DNA of 10,645 nucleotides from positions 1-10,645 of the forward strand of contig CALIEL010000314.1 in NCBI GenBank assembly GCA_938022235.1. The letters run 5' to 3'. Each line of letters begins with the position of its first letter. Position 1 is the first letter of the stretch. The notes under the pieces were generated by a model. That model made no database searches, was not told the origin of the DNA, and saw nothing but the letters and a program-made list of their open reading frames with translations. Below, piece after piece: positions 1 through 7,264 of this stretch. A program made the translations under genes and the position numbers. Source of the DNA: Oribacterium parvum (GTDB lineage Bacteria > Bacillota > Clostridia > Lachnospirales > Lachnospiraceae).

Positions 1-745
1 AATACAAGGTTCCCACATCCTTCCAATATCCGTTGAACTCATAGGCAAAAACATTCCCTATGTTCTGGAAAATATAAGGAATAACATGCTTTCCAAAATC
101 CAAATCCGGCACATCCCGGGTTCGTAGCAAAGCATCCTTTAGCACTTTCCAGGTAAAGATATAAATTCCCATAGAAGCCAAATTACTCTTGGGTTCCTTC
201 GGTTTCTCCTGGAAATCTATAATCCTGCCGGTTTCATCGGTGACGGTAATTCCAAAACGGCTTGCCTCCTCCATGGGTACCGGCATGGCGGCAATGGTTA
301 AGTCGGCCTTCATCGCCTTGTGATACTCCAGCATAACCTCATAATCCATCTTGTAAATGTGATCCCCGGAAAGAATCAACACGTACTCCGGATCATAATT
401 CTCGATATAAGCGATATTTTGGTAAATGGCATTGGCCGTTCCCGAATAAAAGCCGGTATCTTCCTGAGATTCATAGGGCTGCAATACCGTAACGCCTCCC
501 CTATTACGATCCAAATCCCAAGGAATACCGATGCCGATATGTGCATTCAGGCGTAAGGGTTGATACTGAGTAAGTACTCCCACTGTGTCTATGCCGGAAT
601 TAATACAGTTACTTAAGGGGAAATCAATAATGGAATACTTTCCGCCAAAAGAAACCGCCGGTTTGGCAACATTCTTTGTAAGAACCCCAAGGCGTGAGCC
701 TTGGCCGCCAGCTAAAAGCATGGCGATCATCTCTTTCTTAATCAC
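1..745 (-). CDS. glgC: Glucose-1-phosphate adenylyltransferase (ADP-glucose pyrophosphorylase), N-terminal 248 codons
   Basis: The enzyme makes ADP-glucose from ATP and glucose-1-phosphate, the committed step of bacterial glycogen synthesis, in the cytoplasm. Reading the minus strand gives a clear GlgC N-terminus. The nucleotide-binding loop LAGGQGSRLG lies at about residues 11-20, followed by KPAVSFGGKY and DFPLSNC. Then come SGTANAI, the catalytic-aspartate segment LSGDHIYKMDY (about 126-135), the sugar-phosphate lysine region FQEKP (about 178-182), and GYWKDVGTLY at the truncated end. The family is usually a little over 400 residues, so the left-handed beta-helix C-terminus lies outside the window. 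I chose the GTG start at 745 because AGAGGTGAT sits 5-7 bases upstream and the protein then begins V/M-IKKEMIAMLLAGG. An in-frame ATG at 763 has no good binding site. In Clostridia glgD often follows glgC; here that position is off the edge. The gene is divergent from asnS. Confidence 0.96.
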   Translation of the reverse strand, partial: MIKKEMIAMLLAGGQGSRLGVLTKNVAKPAVSFGGKYSIIDFPLSNCINSGIDTVGVLTQYQPLRLNAHIGIGIPWDLDRNRGGVTVLQPYESQEDTGFYSGTANAIYQNIAYIENYDPEYVLILSGDHIYKMDYEVMLEYHKAMKADLTIAAMPVPMEEASRFGITVTDETGRIIDFQEKPKEPKSNLASMGIYIFTWKVLKDALLRTRDVPDLDFGKHVIPYIFQNIGNVFAYEFNGYWKDVGTLY

Positions 746-855
746 GTCATCACCTCTCTGCATCTAAAACATATGGCACTGGCAACCACAAAGAGCTTTC
801 TCTCTATTCAAATATTTAAGAGAATTCTTAATCTTCTTCTCCTTCTGGTATTTGT

Positions 856-884
856 ATTATAGCACTAACCTCAAGGCTTGAAAA
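856..884 (-). promoter_or_regulatory. Probable sigma-A promoter of glgC
   Basis: On the minus strand a perfect TATAAT (856-861) is preceded by TG one base upstream (extended -10). At a 17-base spacing there is TTTTCA (879-884), which matches the -35 consensus at four of six positions. It predicts a leader of about 100 bases before the GTG at 745, in which I see no recognisable riboswitch. No operator is obvious. Confidence 0.7.
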
Positions 885-1025
885 CCGAATTTTACGAAAT
901 ATTTACCATAAAAACTTCAAGCCTATTCTATTTTTTGTATAAAAGTTATTTATTCTTTGGAAAAAGGCTTTTATGAATCTCCCTATCCTATTGAAGAATG
1001 TTATAAAGCAAAAAAGAAATTTTCG

Positions 1026-1154
1026 GCAATATAGGTCTGAATACGGGGTAGTCTGAGCCCGATACTTGCGAAAAACAAGAGACGCGCAGTTTTTCGCTTA
1101 GTATCCGATACGTGGCGAAGCCAGCAAGAGCGTGCCCCAAGTTCACTATATTGC
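1026..1154. repeat. 129-base inverted-repeat element, structured, in the glgC-asnS intergenic region
   Basis: The ends are GCAATATAG (1026-1034) and its perfect complement CTATATTGC (1146-1154). Inside, TGAA (1038-1041) pairs with TTCA (1142-1145) and GGGG (1045-1048) with CCCC (1135-1138). The interior holds a 9-bp hairpin, GCGAAAAAC (1068-1076) with GTTTTTCGC (1089-1097), flanked by GATAC/GTATC, and a short hairpin TGGC-GAA-GCCA (1113-1123). The left arm shares AGGTCTGAA with the terminator at 5874-5927, and the right arm looks like the same arm lacking GAC. It could be a dispersed palindromic repeat, a MITE-like element or a structured RNA. It lies upstream of the asnS promoter and carries no open reading frame of note. 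Confidence 0.65.
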
Positions 1155-1213
1155 TTAGAAAATTCATTTGATTGTTAGGCCCTCAATTTAGCGGGAGTTT
1201 CCGTCGTATTTCC

Positions 1214-1242
1214 TTGAAAATTTTTTCTCCCTCCTATATACT
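1214..1242 (+). promoter_or_regulatory. Probable sigma-A promoter of asnS
   Basis: TTGAAA (1214-1219) and TATACT (1237-1242) are separated by exactly 17 bases, each one mismatch from consensus. Transcription would start near 1249, leaving a leader of only about 24 bases that contains the AGGGGGAA ribosome binding site (about 1263-1270) before the ATG at 1273. Such a short leader leaves no room for a T-box riboswitch, which often controls aminoacyl-tRNA synthetase genes in Firmicutes. Confidence 0.75.
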
Positions 1243-1272
1243 GAAAAATATTGTTTATATAAAGGGGGAAGT

Positions 1273-2661
1273 ATGGAAATTACAGGATTGAGAGACATTT
1301 TCCTATCACAGGAAGAATATTTGGATACAGAGGTCATGGTCAGCGGTTGGGTGCGTAGCAACAGAGACTCCAAGAATTTCGGATTCTTGGTGATTTCCGA
1401 CGGCACCTTTTTTACTCCGCTTCAGGTTGTTTACCATGACAGCTTAGAGAACTTTGCACAGGCAGCCAAGCTTGGTGTCGGTGCTGCGGTAATTGTGGAA
1501 GGAAAGTTGGTAGCTACGCCGGAGGCGAAGCAGCCCTTTGAGTTGCAGGCCAGTTCCATTACAGGAGAAGGAGATACGGAAGCCAGTTATCCCTTACAAA
1601 AGAAAAGACATACTTTAGAATATCTTCGTACTATTCCGCATCTTCGTCCAAGAACCAATACCTTCCAGGCGGTGTTCCGTATTCGTTCTCAGGTAGCTTT
1701 CGCCCTTCACTCCTTCTTCCAGGAGCGAGGCTTCGTTTATGTGCATACACCCATTATCACCGCCTCCGATACAGAGGGCGCAGGAGAAATGTTCCAAGTA
1801 ACCACCCTGCCCTTGGAATCCGTTCCTATGGAAAAGGGTGAGGTGCAATATGGAGAGGATTTCTTCGGTAAAAAAACCAGCCTTACCGTTTCCGGACAGT
1901 TAAACGGAGAAACCTTTGCCCAGGCCTTCCGAGATATCTATACCTTCGGACCTACCTTCAGAGCGGAGAAGTCCAACACCCAAAGACATGCTGCGGAATT
2001 CTGGATGATTGAGCCGGAGATGGCCTTCGCAGATCTGGACGATGTCATGTTTATTGCGGAGGATATGCTGAAATATGTGATTCAGTATGTTTTAGTCAAT
2101 GCGCCGGAAGAATTGGAATTCTTAAATCAATTCGTGGATAAGGGTCTTTTGGATAGATTAAATCATATTGTGGAGTCCGAATTCGCCAGAGTAACGTATA
2201 CGGAAGCAGTAGAAATTTTACAAAAACAAAACGACCGTTTTGAATATAAGGTGGAGTGGGGCTGTGACCTGCAAACCGAGCATGAGCGTTACCTCACCGA
2301 AGAAGTTTACAACCGTCCTGTCTTCGTAACGGATTATCCGAAGGATATTAAAGCTTTCTACATGAAGCTGAACGAGGACGGAAAGACCGTTGCCGCGGTG
2401 GATTGTCTGGTTCCCGGCATCGGAGAAATCATCGGCGGTTCTCAAAGAGAAGATGATTATGAGAAATTAAAGAAGCGTATGGAGGAGCTTAAGATGGATC
2501 TGGAGGAATATGAATTCTATCTGGATTTAAGACGTTACGGCTCCACAAGACACGGCGGTTTCGGTCTCGGCTTTGAGCGAGCTGTTATGTATATTACCGG
2601 TATGAGCAATATTCGTGATGTACTCCCCTTCCCAAGAACCGTTGGAAACTGTGAATTATAA
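1273..2661 (+). CDS. asnS: Asparaginyl-tRNA synthetase (AsnRS, class II)
   Basis: The enzyme charges tRNA-Asn with asparagine in the cytoplasm. The 462-residue protein has the usual length of bacterial AsnRS. An N-terminal OB-fold anticodon-binding domain (about residues 18-100, with VSGWVRSNRDSKNFGF) precedes the class II catalytic core. Motif 1 lies around VHTPIITASDTEGAGEMF (about 157-174). Motif 2 is FRAEKSNTQRH followed by AEFWMIEPEMAF (about 229-252), which is the AsnRS rather than AspRS form. Motif 3 is GFGLGFER (about 430-437), and the protein ends RDVLPFPRTVGNCEL, as AsnRS normally does. The ATG at 1273 has a strong binding site and its own promoter. No frameshift or missing catalytic residue is visible. 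A free-standing asnS suggests direct asparaginylation rather than only the transamidation route. The next gene lies 54 bases downstream beyond a hairpin. Confidence 0.98.
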   Translation: MEITGLRDIFLSQEEYLDTEVMVSGWVRSNRDSKNFGFLVISDGTFFTPLQVVYHDSLENFAQAAKLGVGAAVIVEGKLVATPEAKQPFELQASSITGEGDTEASYPLQKKRHTLEYLRTIPHLRPRTNTFQAVFRIRSQVAFALHSFFQERGFVYVHTPIITASDTEGAGEMFQVTTLPLESVPMEKGEVQYGEDFFGKKTSLTVSGQLNGETFAQAFRDIYTFGPTFRAEKSNTQRHAAEFWMIEPEMAFADLDDVMFIAEDMLKYVIQYVLVNAPEELEFLNQFVDKGLLDRLNHIVESEFARVTYTEAVEILQKQNDRFEYKVEWGCDLQTEHERYLTEEVYNRPVFVTDYPKDIKAFYMKLNEDGKTVAAVDCLVPGIGEIIGGSQREDDYEKLKKRMEELKMDLEEYEFYLDLRRYGSTRHGGFGLGFERAVMYITGMSNIRDVLPFPRTVGNCEL

Positions 2662-2696
2662 AATTTTGCCTCTCGGGTATCCGGGAGGCTAAAATT
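2662..2696 (+). terminator. Hairpin after asnS, weak or partial terminator
   Basis: GCCTCTCGG and CCGGGAGGC (within 2668-2689) form a 9-bp stem with one G-U pair and a GTAT loop. AATTTT and AAAATT on either side can extend it. On the plus strand it is followed by TAAAATTAGCTT rather than a run of T, so termination may be incomplete, and read-through into 2716 is plausible. It could instead act as an RNA-processing or stability element. Confidence 0.5.
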
Positions 2697-2715
2697 AGCT
2701 TAGAAAGGATTCCTT

Positions 2716-3810
2716 ATGCGTTTTATCCATGCCGCGGATTTACATTTAGGAATGATTCCGGATGCTCAGCATCCCTGGGGAAGAGAACGGGCCAACGCCC
2801 TTTTCCATTCCGCAGAAAAAATCGTAGATTTGGTTTTACAGGAAAATGTAGATGCCTTATTTCTGATGGGACAGATTTTTCATCTCCCTCCCTTGAAAAA
2901 GGACTTGGAATACCTGCATAAACTTTTTCAGAAGATTCCCTTCTGTCATGTTTTTTTGTTTTGTAAAAAGACGGAAGAAAATTACTTTCTCCGAAGCTTC
3001 TCTTTTTCGGAAAATGTACATGTTTTCACAGAAGAGCAGAGTAAATTCTATCTCCCGGAACCGGAAATGGAGATTTTAGCCATGCAAGAAAATGACTTCT
3101 CCTTTTCCGCTGCGGAATCCTTTTCTTTGGAACACGGAGATGCCATTCCTATCCTACTTTGGAGCGAAAGAAGGGCCGAAGAATTTTTATCCCTTGAGAA
3201 GGCACAAAACAGTGAGAATGCAATAGCCGCCAAAGAAAGTCCGCTATCCTCCCTTCCTTTTTCCTATATCGCCTTAGGTGGCGAAAGCAAGAGAAGCGTT
3301 TTTGCCAATGGGAAAGCTGCTTTCCCCGGTTCTCCGGAACCTCTAAGCGCTGAAAACACCGGTGAACACGGTGTATATTTAGGAAGCATTCACCCCATCA
3401 CAAAGAGATTGGAAAGCCTTTCTTTTTTCCCGATTTCCACCCTTCAATATATTTCCCTTTATTTGCAGCTGGATCCCAGCGTGGGGCAGGAAGCCCTGAA
3501 GCAGGGACTCTTAAAAAAAATCGAAGAACGAGGAAAGCAGAATATTTATAAAATTCGCATTAGCGGAAAAAGAGATCCGGAAACCAAGGTGGATCCGAGT
3601 TTGTTCCCGAAAGAGCTGCGTATTGTAGAATGCTTGGATGAAACCCTTCCCCAGTATGATTTTTATGCCCTATATAAAGAACATCAACAGGATATTTTGG
3701 GATTCTTTATTCGTTCCTACTTGAAAAAAGATCTGGAGGACTTAAGCCCTATGGAAAAGCAAAGTCTTTTTTACGGCGTTTCCGCCCTCCTGGAAGGAGG
3801 AAAGTCATGA
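2716..3810 (+). CDS. YhaO/SbcD-type metallophosphoesterase-fold protein with degenerate active site
   Basis: This 364-residue protein has the frame of the Mre11/SbcD/YhaO DNA-repair exonuclease family. It begins MRFIHAADLHLG, retaining motif I (D8, H10), has VDALFLMG at 45-52, and carries the family signature PGSPEPL with TGEHGVYLG at about 204-223. The remaining metal-site motifs are altered. The expected GD reads GQ at 52-53, and the GNHD position reads FCKKT at 82-86. The ILL-x-HG-type position reads ILLWSER at 146-152, and the GHxH of YIALGHIHK reads YIALGGESK at 184-192. The frame is intact and well translated (AAAGGA six bases before the ATG), so it appears to be a maintained pseudoenzyme rather than a broken gene. 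The last four bases overlap the next start (ATGA), implying coupling with the SMC-like ATPase. I infer a structural or regulatory partner role; residual activity cannot be excluded. Confidence 0.85.
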   Translation: MRFIHAADLHLGMIPDAQHPWGRERANALFHSAEKIVDLVLQENVDALFLMGQIFHLPPLKKDLEYLHKLFQKIPFCHVFLFCKKTEENYFLRSFSFSENVHVFTEEQSKFYLPEPEMEILAMQENDFSFSAAESFSLEHGDAIPILLWSERRAEEFLSLEKAQNSENAIAAKESPLSSLPFSYIALGGESKRSVFANGKAAFPGSPEPLSAENTGEHGVYLGSIHPITKRLESLSFFPISTLQYISLYLQLDPSVGQEALKQGLLKKIEERGKQNIYKIRISGKRDPETKVDPSLFPKELRIVECLDETLPQYDFYALYKEHQQDILGFFIRSYLKKDLEDLSPMEKQSLFYGVSALLEGGKS

Positions 3811-5834
3811 TACTGGAAAAATTGTATATCGATGGCTTTGGGAAATTTTCCGATTATTCCCTGAACTTCTCCCCTTCCATTCAGATTTTGTACGGAGAAA
3901 ATGAGGCAGGAAAAAGTACCATTCATGCCTTTATTCAAGCCATGCTCTACGGTATTCCCAAGGGAGCCAGTAAAAAAGAAGTCTTTTTCCAATACCGTCC
4001 CTTTTCCAAGGCACTGGGCTTTGGCGGTTCTTTGACCTTTTCCCATCAGGGGAAAAGCTATTGTGTACAGAGGGACTTTTTACAGGGAGGAGAAGCCCAT
4101 ATTACTATTCTTCCCCAAGGCGAAAAGCTATTTGAAGGAGAGAGCTTTTTACAGTCTGTCCTTTCCCCATTTTCCTTAGAGAGCTTTAAAAATACCGTAT
4201 CCATACGACAGCTGAAGTCCTCCACCGAGCGGGAAATGGTTTATGAATTACAAGCTATGCTTTCCAATTTCCAAGAAAGCGGCAATGTGGAGCTTAATCC
4301 TCAAGCAGCTTTGGACTACCTGGAGCAAGAAGAAGCAAAGCTGACAGAAAAAATGATTCCGGATGCAACAAAACGATACTCCGGTCTCTTAGGAGAAGTG
4401 AAAAATACCCGTAGGAGTCTCTCCCTTTTAGAAGCTGAAGAAGCCCAATCTTCAGAGGAAAAATCCCTCAAAGGGTCAGCTCCGGAAGAAGCGATGATAG
4501 AAGAAACAGATAGAGAGGAAACAGATGGAGAAGAGATAGATGGGAAAAGAAAAGCCGGAGAAGAATCCTTTGAAAAGAACAGCTCTCCAGTAAAGAACTG
4601 TATTTTGCAAGAGGAATCTTTGGAACTACAGAGGAAAAGGGCGGAAATAGAAGAAACTCGCGAAGAATGGAACAGACTCTCCTCTCTTTTGGAAAAGGAG
4701 GGTTTAAGCAACAAAGAGGAACTTCTGCTGGAACAGGAGAAAATGCTGCAATACCTCAGTCATGAGCAGGAAGAAAAGGAACTGGGCAAAAGCTCGATCT
4801 TTCTTTATCCCCTCTTCTGCTTCTTCGCCCTTTGCTTTGCTGTTTTGACCACACTAAGCTTTCTATATGCCTATACCAGTGTTGCCCTGCCCAGATTTCC
4901 CTTCTTTTCCATGGGCTTCTCCGCATACCTGTATCCCTTCTTCTGTGCTTTTTTGCTCTTCCTTCTTCTGGCTTTATCGCAAAGAAGGATATTTACACAG
5001 CAACAAAGGTGGGTAAAACAAGAGAAGCGGGAATTTGAAGAAATTCTGGCCAAGAGAAACATTTCCACCTTCCTACAGTTCCAAAACAGCAGCAAAGAGG
5101 AACTTCGTGAAGAAGGTTCATCCTATACCCAAGCAAAGGTATTACAGTATTACAATACTCTTTTGGAAAAATGGGGAGAAAAGGAAGAATTGGAAAAAAG
5201 CTTAGCTCTTTTGGAAGAAAGTTATCAAAAAGAAAAGTTACTTTGGCTGGAAACAAGCTACAAAGAAAAACAAAAAGAGCAGCGGGAAGAACTCCTACGC
5301 CAATACGGCATCCTACAAAATAAGGCGGATTTAATTCGTCCCTCTCTAGAGGAAAATGAGAAATTACAGGAAAAGCGAGAGGCTCTTCTGGAAGCTAAAG
5401 AGCGTATTCGACAAATTGCCGGAGAAATCCGAAAAAGTTTTGCCTTTCACTTAAACGAAGACTGCGGGAAAGCTCTGTCCGAGATTACAGGAGGACGCTA
5501 CGATTCTCTTTGGATTGATGAGCAGCTGCATATCTACGTGAATGCCAAAGAAGGTTTCTTCCCCTTGGAACAAGCCTCTACCGGTACCATTGATCAATTG
5601 TATTTGGCTCTTCGTCTCTCTATGGCACTCCTACTGCAAAAGGAAAATAGGGATTTGCTTCCCCTCCTCTTTGATGACAGCTTTGCCATGTATGACGAAA
5701 AAAGACTGGCAGCCAGTATTGGCTATCTGAAAAAGGCTTACCCTGCCCAGATTCTACTTTTCACCTGCCATCATAGAGAGGAGAAAATCTTAAAGGAACT
5801 GGGAATTCCTTTTGAACAAGCGGAACTAAAATAA
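3807..5834 (+). CDS. YhaN-type SMC/Rad50-like AAA ATPase with internal transmembrane hairpin
   Basis: The protein has 675 residues. The N-terminal ATPase half carries Walker A GENEAGKST (30-38) within LYIDGFGKFSDY...ILYGENEAGKST, a YhaN-type start, and a Q-loop region near Q135. Residues about 165-330 are a charged, Glu-rich coiled coil with an acidic repeat at 232-246. Two hydrophobic segments (about 330-356 and 370-391) form a membrane hairpin, followed by a second coiled coil (about 397-545). The C-terminal half has the signature segment STGTIDQLYLALRLSM (591-606), Walker B LLPLLFDDSF (617-626), a D-loop-like MYDEKRL and LLFTCHH (about 650-656). It should pair with the preceding phosphoesterase-like protein as Rad50 pairs with Mre11; the genes overlap by four bases. 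In Bacillus subtilis the equivalents are yhaN and yhaO; no yhaM is present here. The family can be nearer 900-1000 residues, so the arms here are short. The membrane topology is inferred from hydrophobicity only. Confidence 0.87.
   Translation: MILEKLYIDGFGKFSDYSLNFSPSIQILYGENEAGKSTIHAFIQAMLYGIPKGASKKEVFFQYRPFSKALGFGGSLTFSHQGKSYCVQRDFLQGGEAHITILPQGEKLFEGESFLQSVLSPFSLESFKNTVSIRQLKSSTEREMVYELQAMLSNFQESGNVELNPQAALDYLEQEEAKLTEKMIPDATKRYSGLLGEVKNTRRSLSLLEAEEAQSSEEKSLKGSAPEEAMIEETDREETDGEEIDGKRKAGEESFEKNSSPVKNCILQEESLELQRKRAEIEETREEWNRLSSLLEKEGLSNKEELLLEQEKMLQYLSHEQEEKELGKSSIFLYPLFCFFALCFAVLTTLSFLYAYTSVALPRFPFFSMGFSAYLYPFFCAFLLFLLLALSQRRIFTQQQRWVKQEKREFEEILAKRNISTFLQFQNSSKEELREEGSSYTQAKVLQYYNTLLEKWGEKEELEKSLALLEESYQKEKLLWLETSYKEKQKEQREELLRQYGILQNKADLIRPSLEENEKLQEKREALLEAKERIRQIAGEIRKSFAFHLNEDCGKALSEITGGRYDSLWIDEQLHIYVNAKEGFFPLEQASTGTIDQLYLALRLSMALLLQKENRDLLPLLFDDSFAMYDEKRLAASIGYLKKAYPAQILLFTCHHREEKILKELGIPFEQAELK
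4500..4544 (+). repeat. Three tandem 15-base units inside the ATPase gene
   Basis: Three consecutive 15-base units encode EETDR, EETDG and EEIDG (residues 232-246 of the ATPase). The units differ from each other at only a few positions. They lie in a low-complexity acidic stretch between the first coiled coil and the membrane hairpin, which suggests recent slippage expansion in a linker that tolerates length change. Confidence 0.75.
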
Positions 5835-5873
5835 GCAAAGCGCGTAAATAGTAAACTACTTTTTAAAAAATAC

Positions 5874-5927
5874 AGGTCTGAAAGTCGGGGCGTACGAAGT
5901 ACAGATAATCCCTACACTTTCAGACCT
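5874..5927. terminator. Bidirectional hairpin terminator between convergent genes
   Basis: AGGTCTGAAAGT (5874-5885) is the perfect complement of ACTTTCAGACCT (5916-5927). GGG/CCC (5887-5889 with 5910-5912) extends the stem after a small internal loop. The loop region contains GTAC-GAA-GTAC. On the plus strand the stem is followed by ATTTTGTAT; on the minus strand by GTATTTTTT. It therefore suits both the ATPase gene ending at 5834 and the minus-strand gene ending at 6011. Its arms resemble those of the element at 1026-1154. Confidence 0.8.
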
Positions 5928-6010
5928 ATTTTGTATAATAAGTTCAAAATATTCTACTATTTTATATTTCGAGTTCCGAAACGGAATCCCATTCCTTCCG
6001 GCCATTCTTT

Positions 6011-7141
6011 TTATTCAGCATCACTTTCACCGGCAGGAGCAAGTACCGGTTCCACTTCCGGTGCTTCCAGCTTTAAAACCGCCTCTGTAAGACTCTTACA
6101 CTGTCCCTCCTGCAAAAATTGAATCATTCGATGCAGGTCTTCTTCGTTCAAATGTTTTTTGCCGATAAACTGCTCAAATTTTTGGGTAATGGAAATCTGA
6201 AGTTCCTGGGCCTTTCCTTCCAAACTGTTTCTTTCCTGAGAAGCCTGCTGCCATTGTTCTTTCAAAGTCGTAAGACGCTCTTTCTCCGTGTTCTCCATCT
6301 CATCCCGAATAATATTCTGATTAACGGTTTCAAAGCTATGGAGAGCATTCTGCTTTTGAGCAATCACTTCGTTTCTCTCCTGATTCAAACGGCTTAGTTC
6401 ATCATCAAACTCTTCCAGATGATAATGGGATTCATTGGAGTCTTTGTTAATCTCCTTCTTTAAACGCTTCATCTGTTTCTTGTTTCGATTAATCTTCTTT
6501 CGAATCTCTGCCCCCTGATTTACCACATCTCTAAATTTCCCAACGGTTCGGTTTCCGATAAAGACATAGAGACCGCCAAAGATCAGGATATCCAAAAGAT
6601 AAATTCCTACCAAAAACAGGATTCTATGGGGCACCAGAAAATAATAGATGGAAATAGGAATCGACCCAAAGAAAAGTAAAAAGAGAAAAATCATCCCCAA
6701 GACTTCTGAAAAGGATACCGGCTTATAGAGAATGGCAAAAAGCTTGGTGGTGCAGAATAAGGGTGCTCCTTCTCTGGTGCAAATTCCGTGATACTGTCTC
6801 TTTAATTCCACATTTTCCTGCTTCAAAGGGGCGGATTCTTCCGCTACCCTCTCCTTGATTCCCTTATTTTTAGCCTTTTCTCTGGCCTCTTGAACCTTTT
6901 TGATTTTTCCGTCACTTTGAGACAGCTGCTGGTCATAGCTGCTTTCCAGTTCCTTCTTACGCTCTTGAATCGTTTTTTCAATCTTTTGCTTTAGGGCTTC
7001 TGTCTCCTGCTCAAAGTCAAGTTTTCCTTGCTTTTCTCTTTCTAAAGCTGATTCCGCTTGGAGCTTACAGTCCTCCAGTTGCTTTACCGCTTCTTTCGCC
7101 TGCTCTAAAAATAAAACCGGATTTTCCTGCTCTAATCCCAT
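6011..7141 (-). CDS. Hypothetical coiled-coil membrane protein (coiled coil / two TM segments / coiled coil)
   Basis: I do not recognise this 376-residue protein as a named family. Residues about 10-118 are a Glu/Lys/Gln-rich predicted coiled coil. Two strongly hydrophobic segments (about 145-169 and 173-196) form a membrane hairpin with a very short connecting turn (PHR). A basic stretch (RKKINRNKKQMKRLKKE, 214-230) follows and leads into a second coiled coil (about 235-322). The C-terminus ends with a short helical region and an acidic Pro/Glu-rich tail. No signal peptide, ATP-binding motif or catalytic signature is visible. With such a hairpin both coiled coils would lie on the same, probably cytoplasmic, side. 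The ATG at 7141 has a perfect AGGAGG five bases upstream. The gene converges on the SMC-like ATPase gene, which has the same overall plan but carries nucleotide-binding ends that this protein lacks. A scaffold or tether function is only inference. Confidence 0.8.
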   Translation of the reverse strand: MGLEQENPVLFLEQAKEAVKQLEDCKLQAESALEREKQGKLDFEQETEALKQKIEKTIQERKKELESSYDQQLSQSDGKIKKVQEAREKAKNKGIKERVAEESAPLKQENVELKRQYHGICTREGAPLFCTTKLFAILYKPVSFSEVLGMIFLFLLFFGSIPISIYYFLVPHRILFLVGIYLLDILIFGGLYVFIGNRTVGKFRDVVNQGAEIRKKINRNKKQMKRLKKEINKDSNESHYHLEEFDDELSRLNQERNEVIAQKQNALHSFETVNQNIIRDEMENTEKERLTTLKEQWQQASQERNSLEGKAQELQISITQKFEQFIGKKHLNEEDLHRMIQFLQEGQCKSLTEAVLKLEAPEVEPVLAPAGESDAE

Positions 7142-7146
7142 ATTGG

Positions 7147-7152
7147 CCTCCT
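7147..7152 (-). promoter_or_regulatory. Ribosome binding site fixing the start at 7141
   Basis: The minus strand reads AGGAGG, a perfect anti-Shine-Dalgarno match, followed by CCAAT and the ATG at 7139-7141. This identifies the ATG as the true start. An upstream promoter is not clear: only a TATAAA-like box near 7198-7203 with a poor -35. Confidence 0.85.
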
Positions 7153-7264
7153 GGTCTAAAAGAAAATATTTTGCAATTTTCCAGTACTTATCTATTCTTT
7201 TATAACAAAAAAGATAGTCTCCGTAAAGACTCTTCCCTCTTCTTTCAGAAATATCGATTTATAG

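Noticed and set aside
746..763. Start of glgC at the ATG at 761-763
   Set aside because: It would add MQRGDD encoded by the ribosome binding site of the GTG start and has no good site of its own.
320..767. Plus-strand open frames opposite glgC
   Set aside because: They lie antisense inside the strongly conserved glgC frame, and their translations show no recognisable protein character.
1026..1154. T-box riboswitch for asnS
   Set aside because: The conserved T-box core (AGGGTGG-type) and antiterminator layout are absent, and the element lies upstream of the predicted promoter.
4316..4714. 132-codon minus-strand frame opposite the ATPase
   Set aside because: It is Ser/Phe-rich sequence produced by the complement of GAA/GAG-rich coiled-coil codons. 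It has no supporting ribosome binding site, and the sense gene is clear.
2716..5834. Calling the pair sbcD-sbcC with exonuclease function
   Set aside because: The ATPase has YhaN-type ends and a membrane hairpin rather than a zinc hook, and the phosphoesterase motifs needed for nuclease activity are missing.
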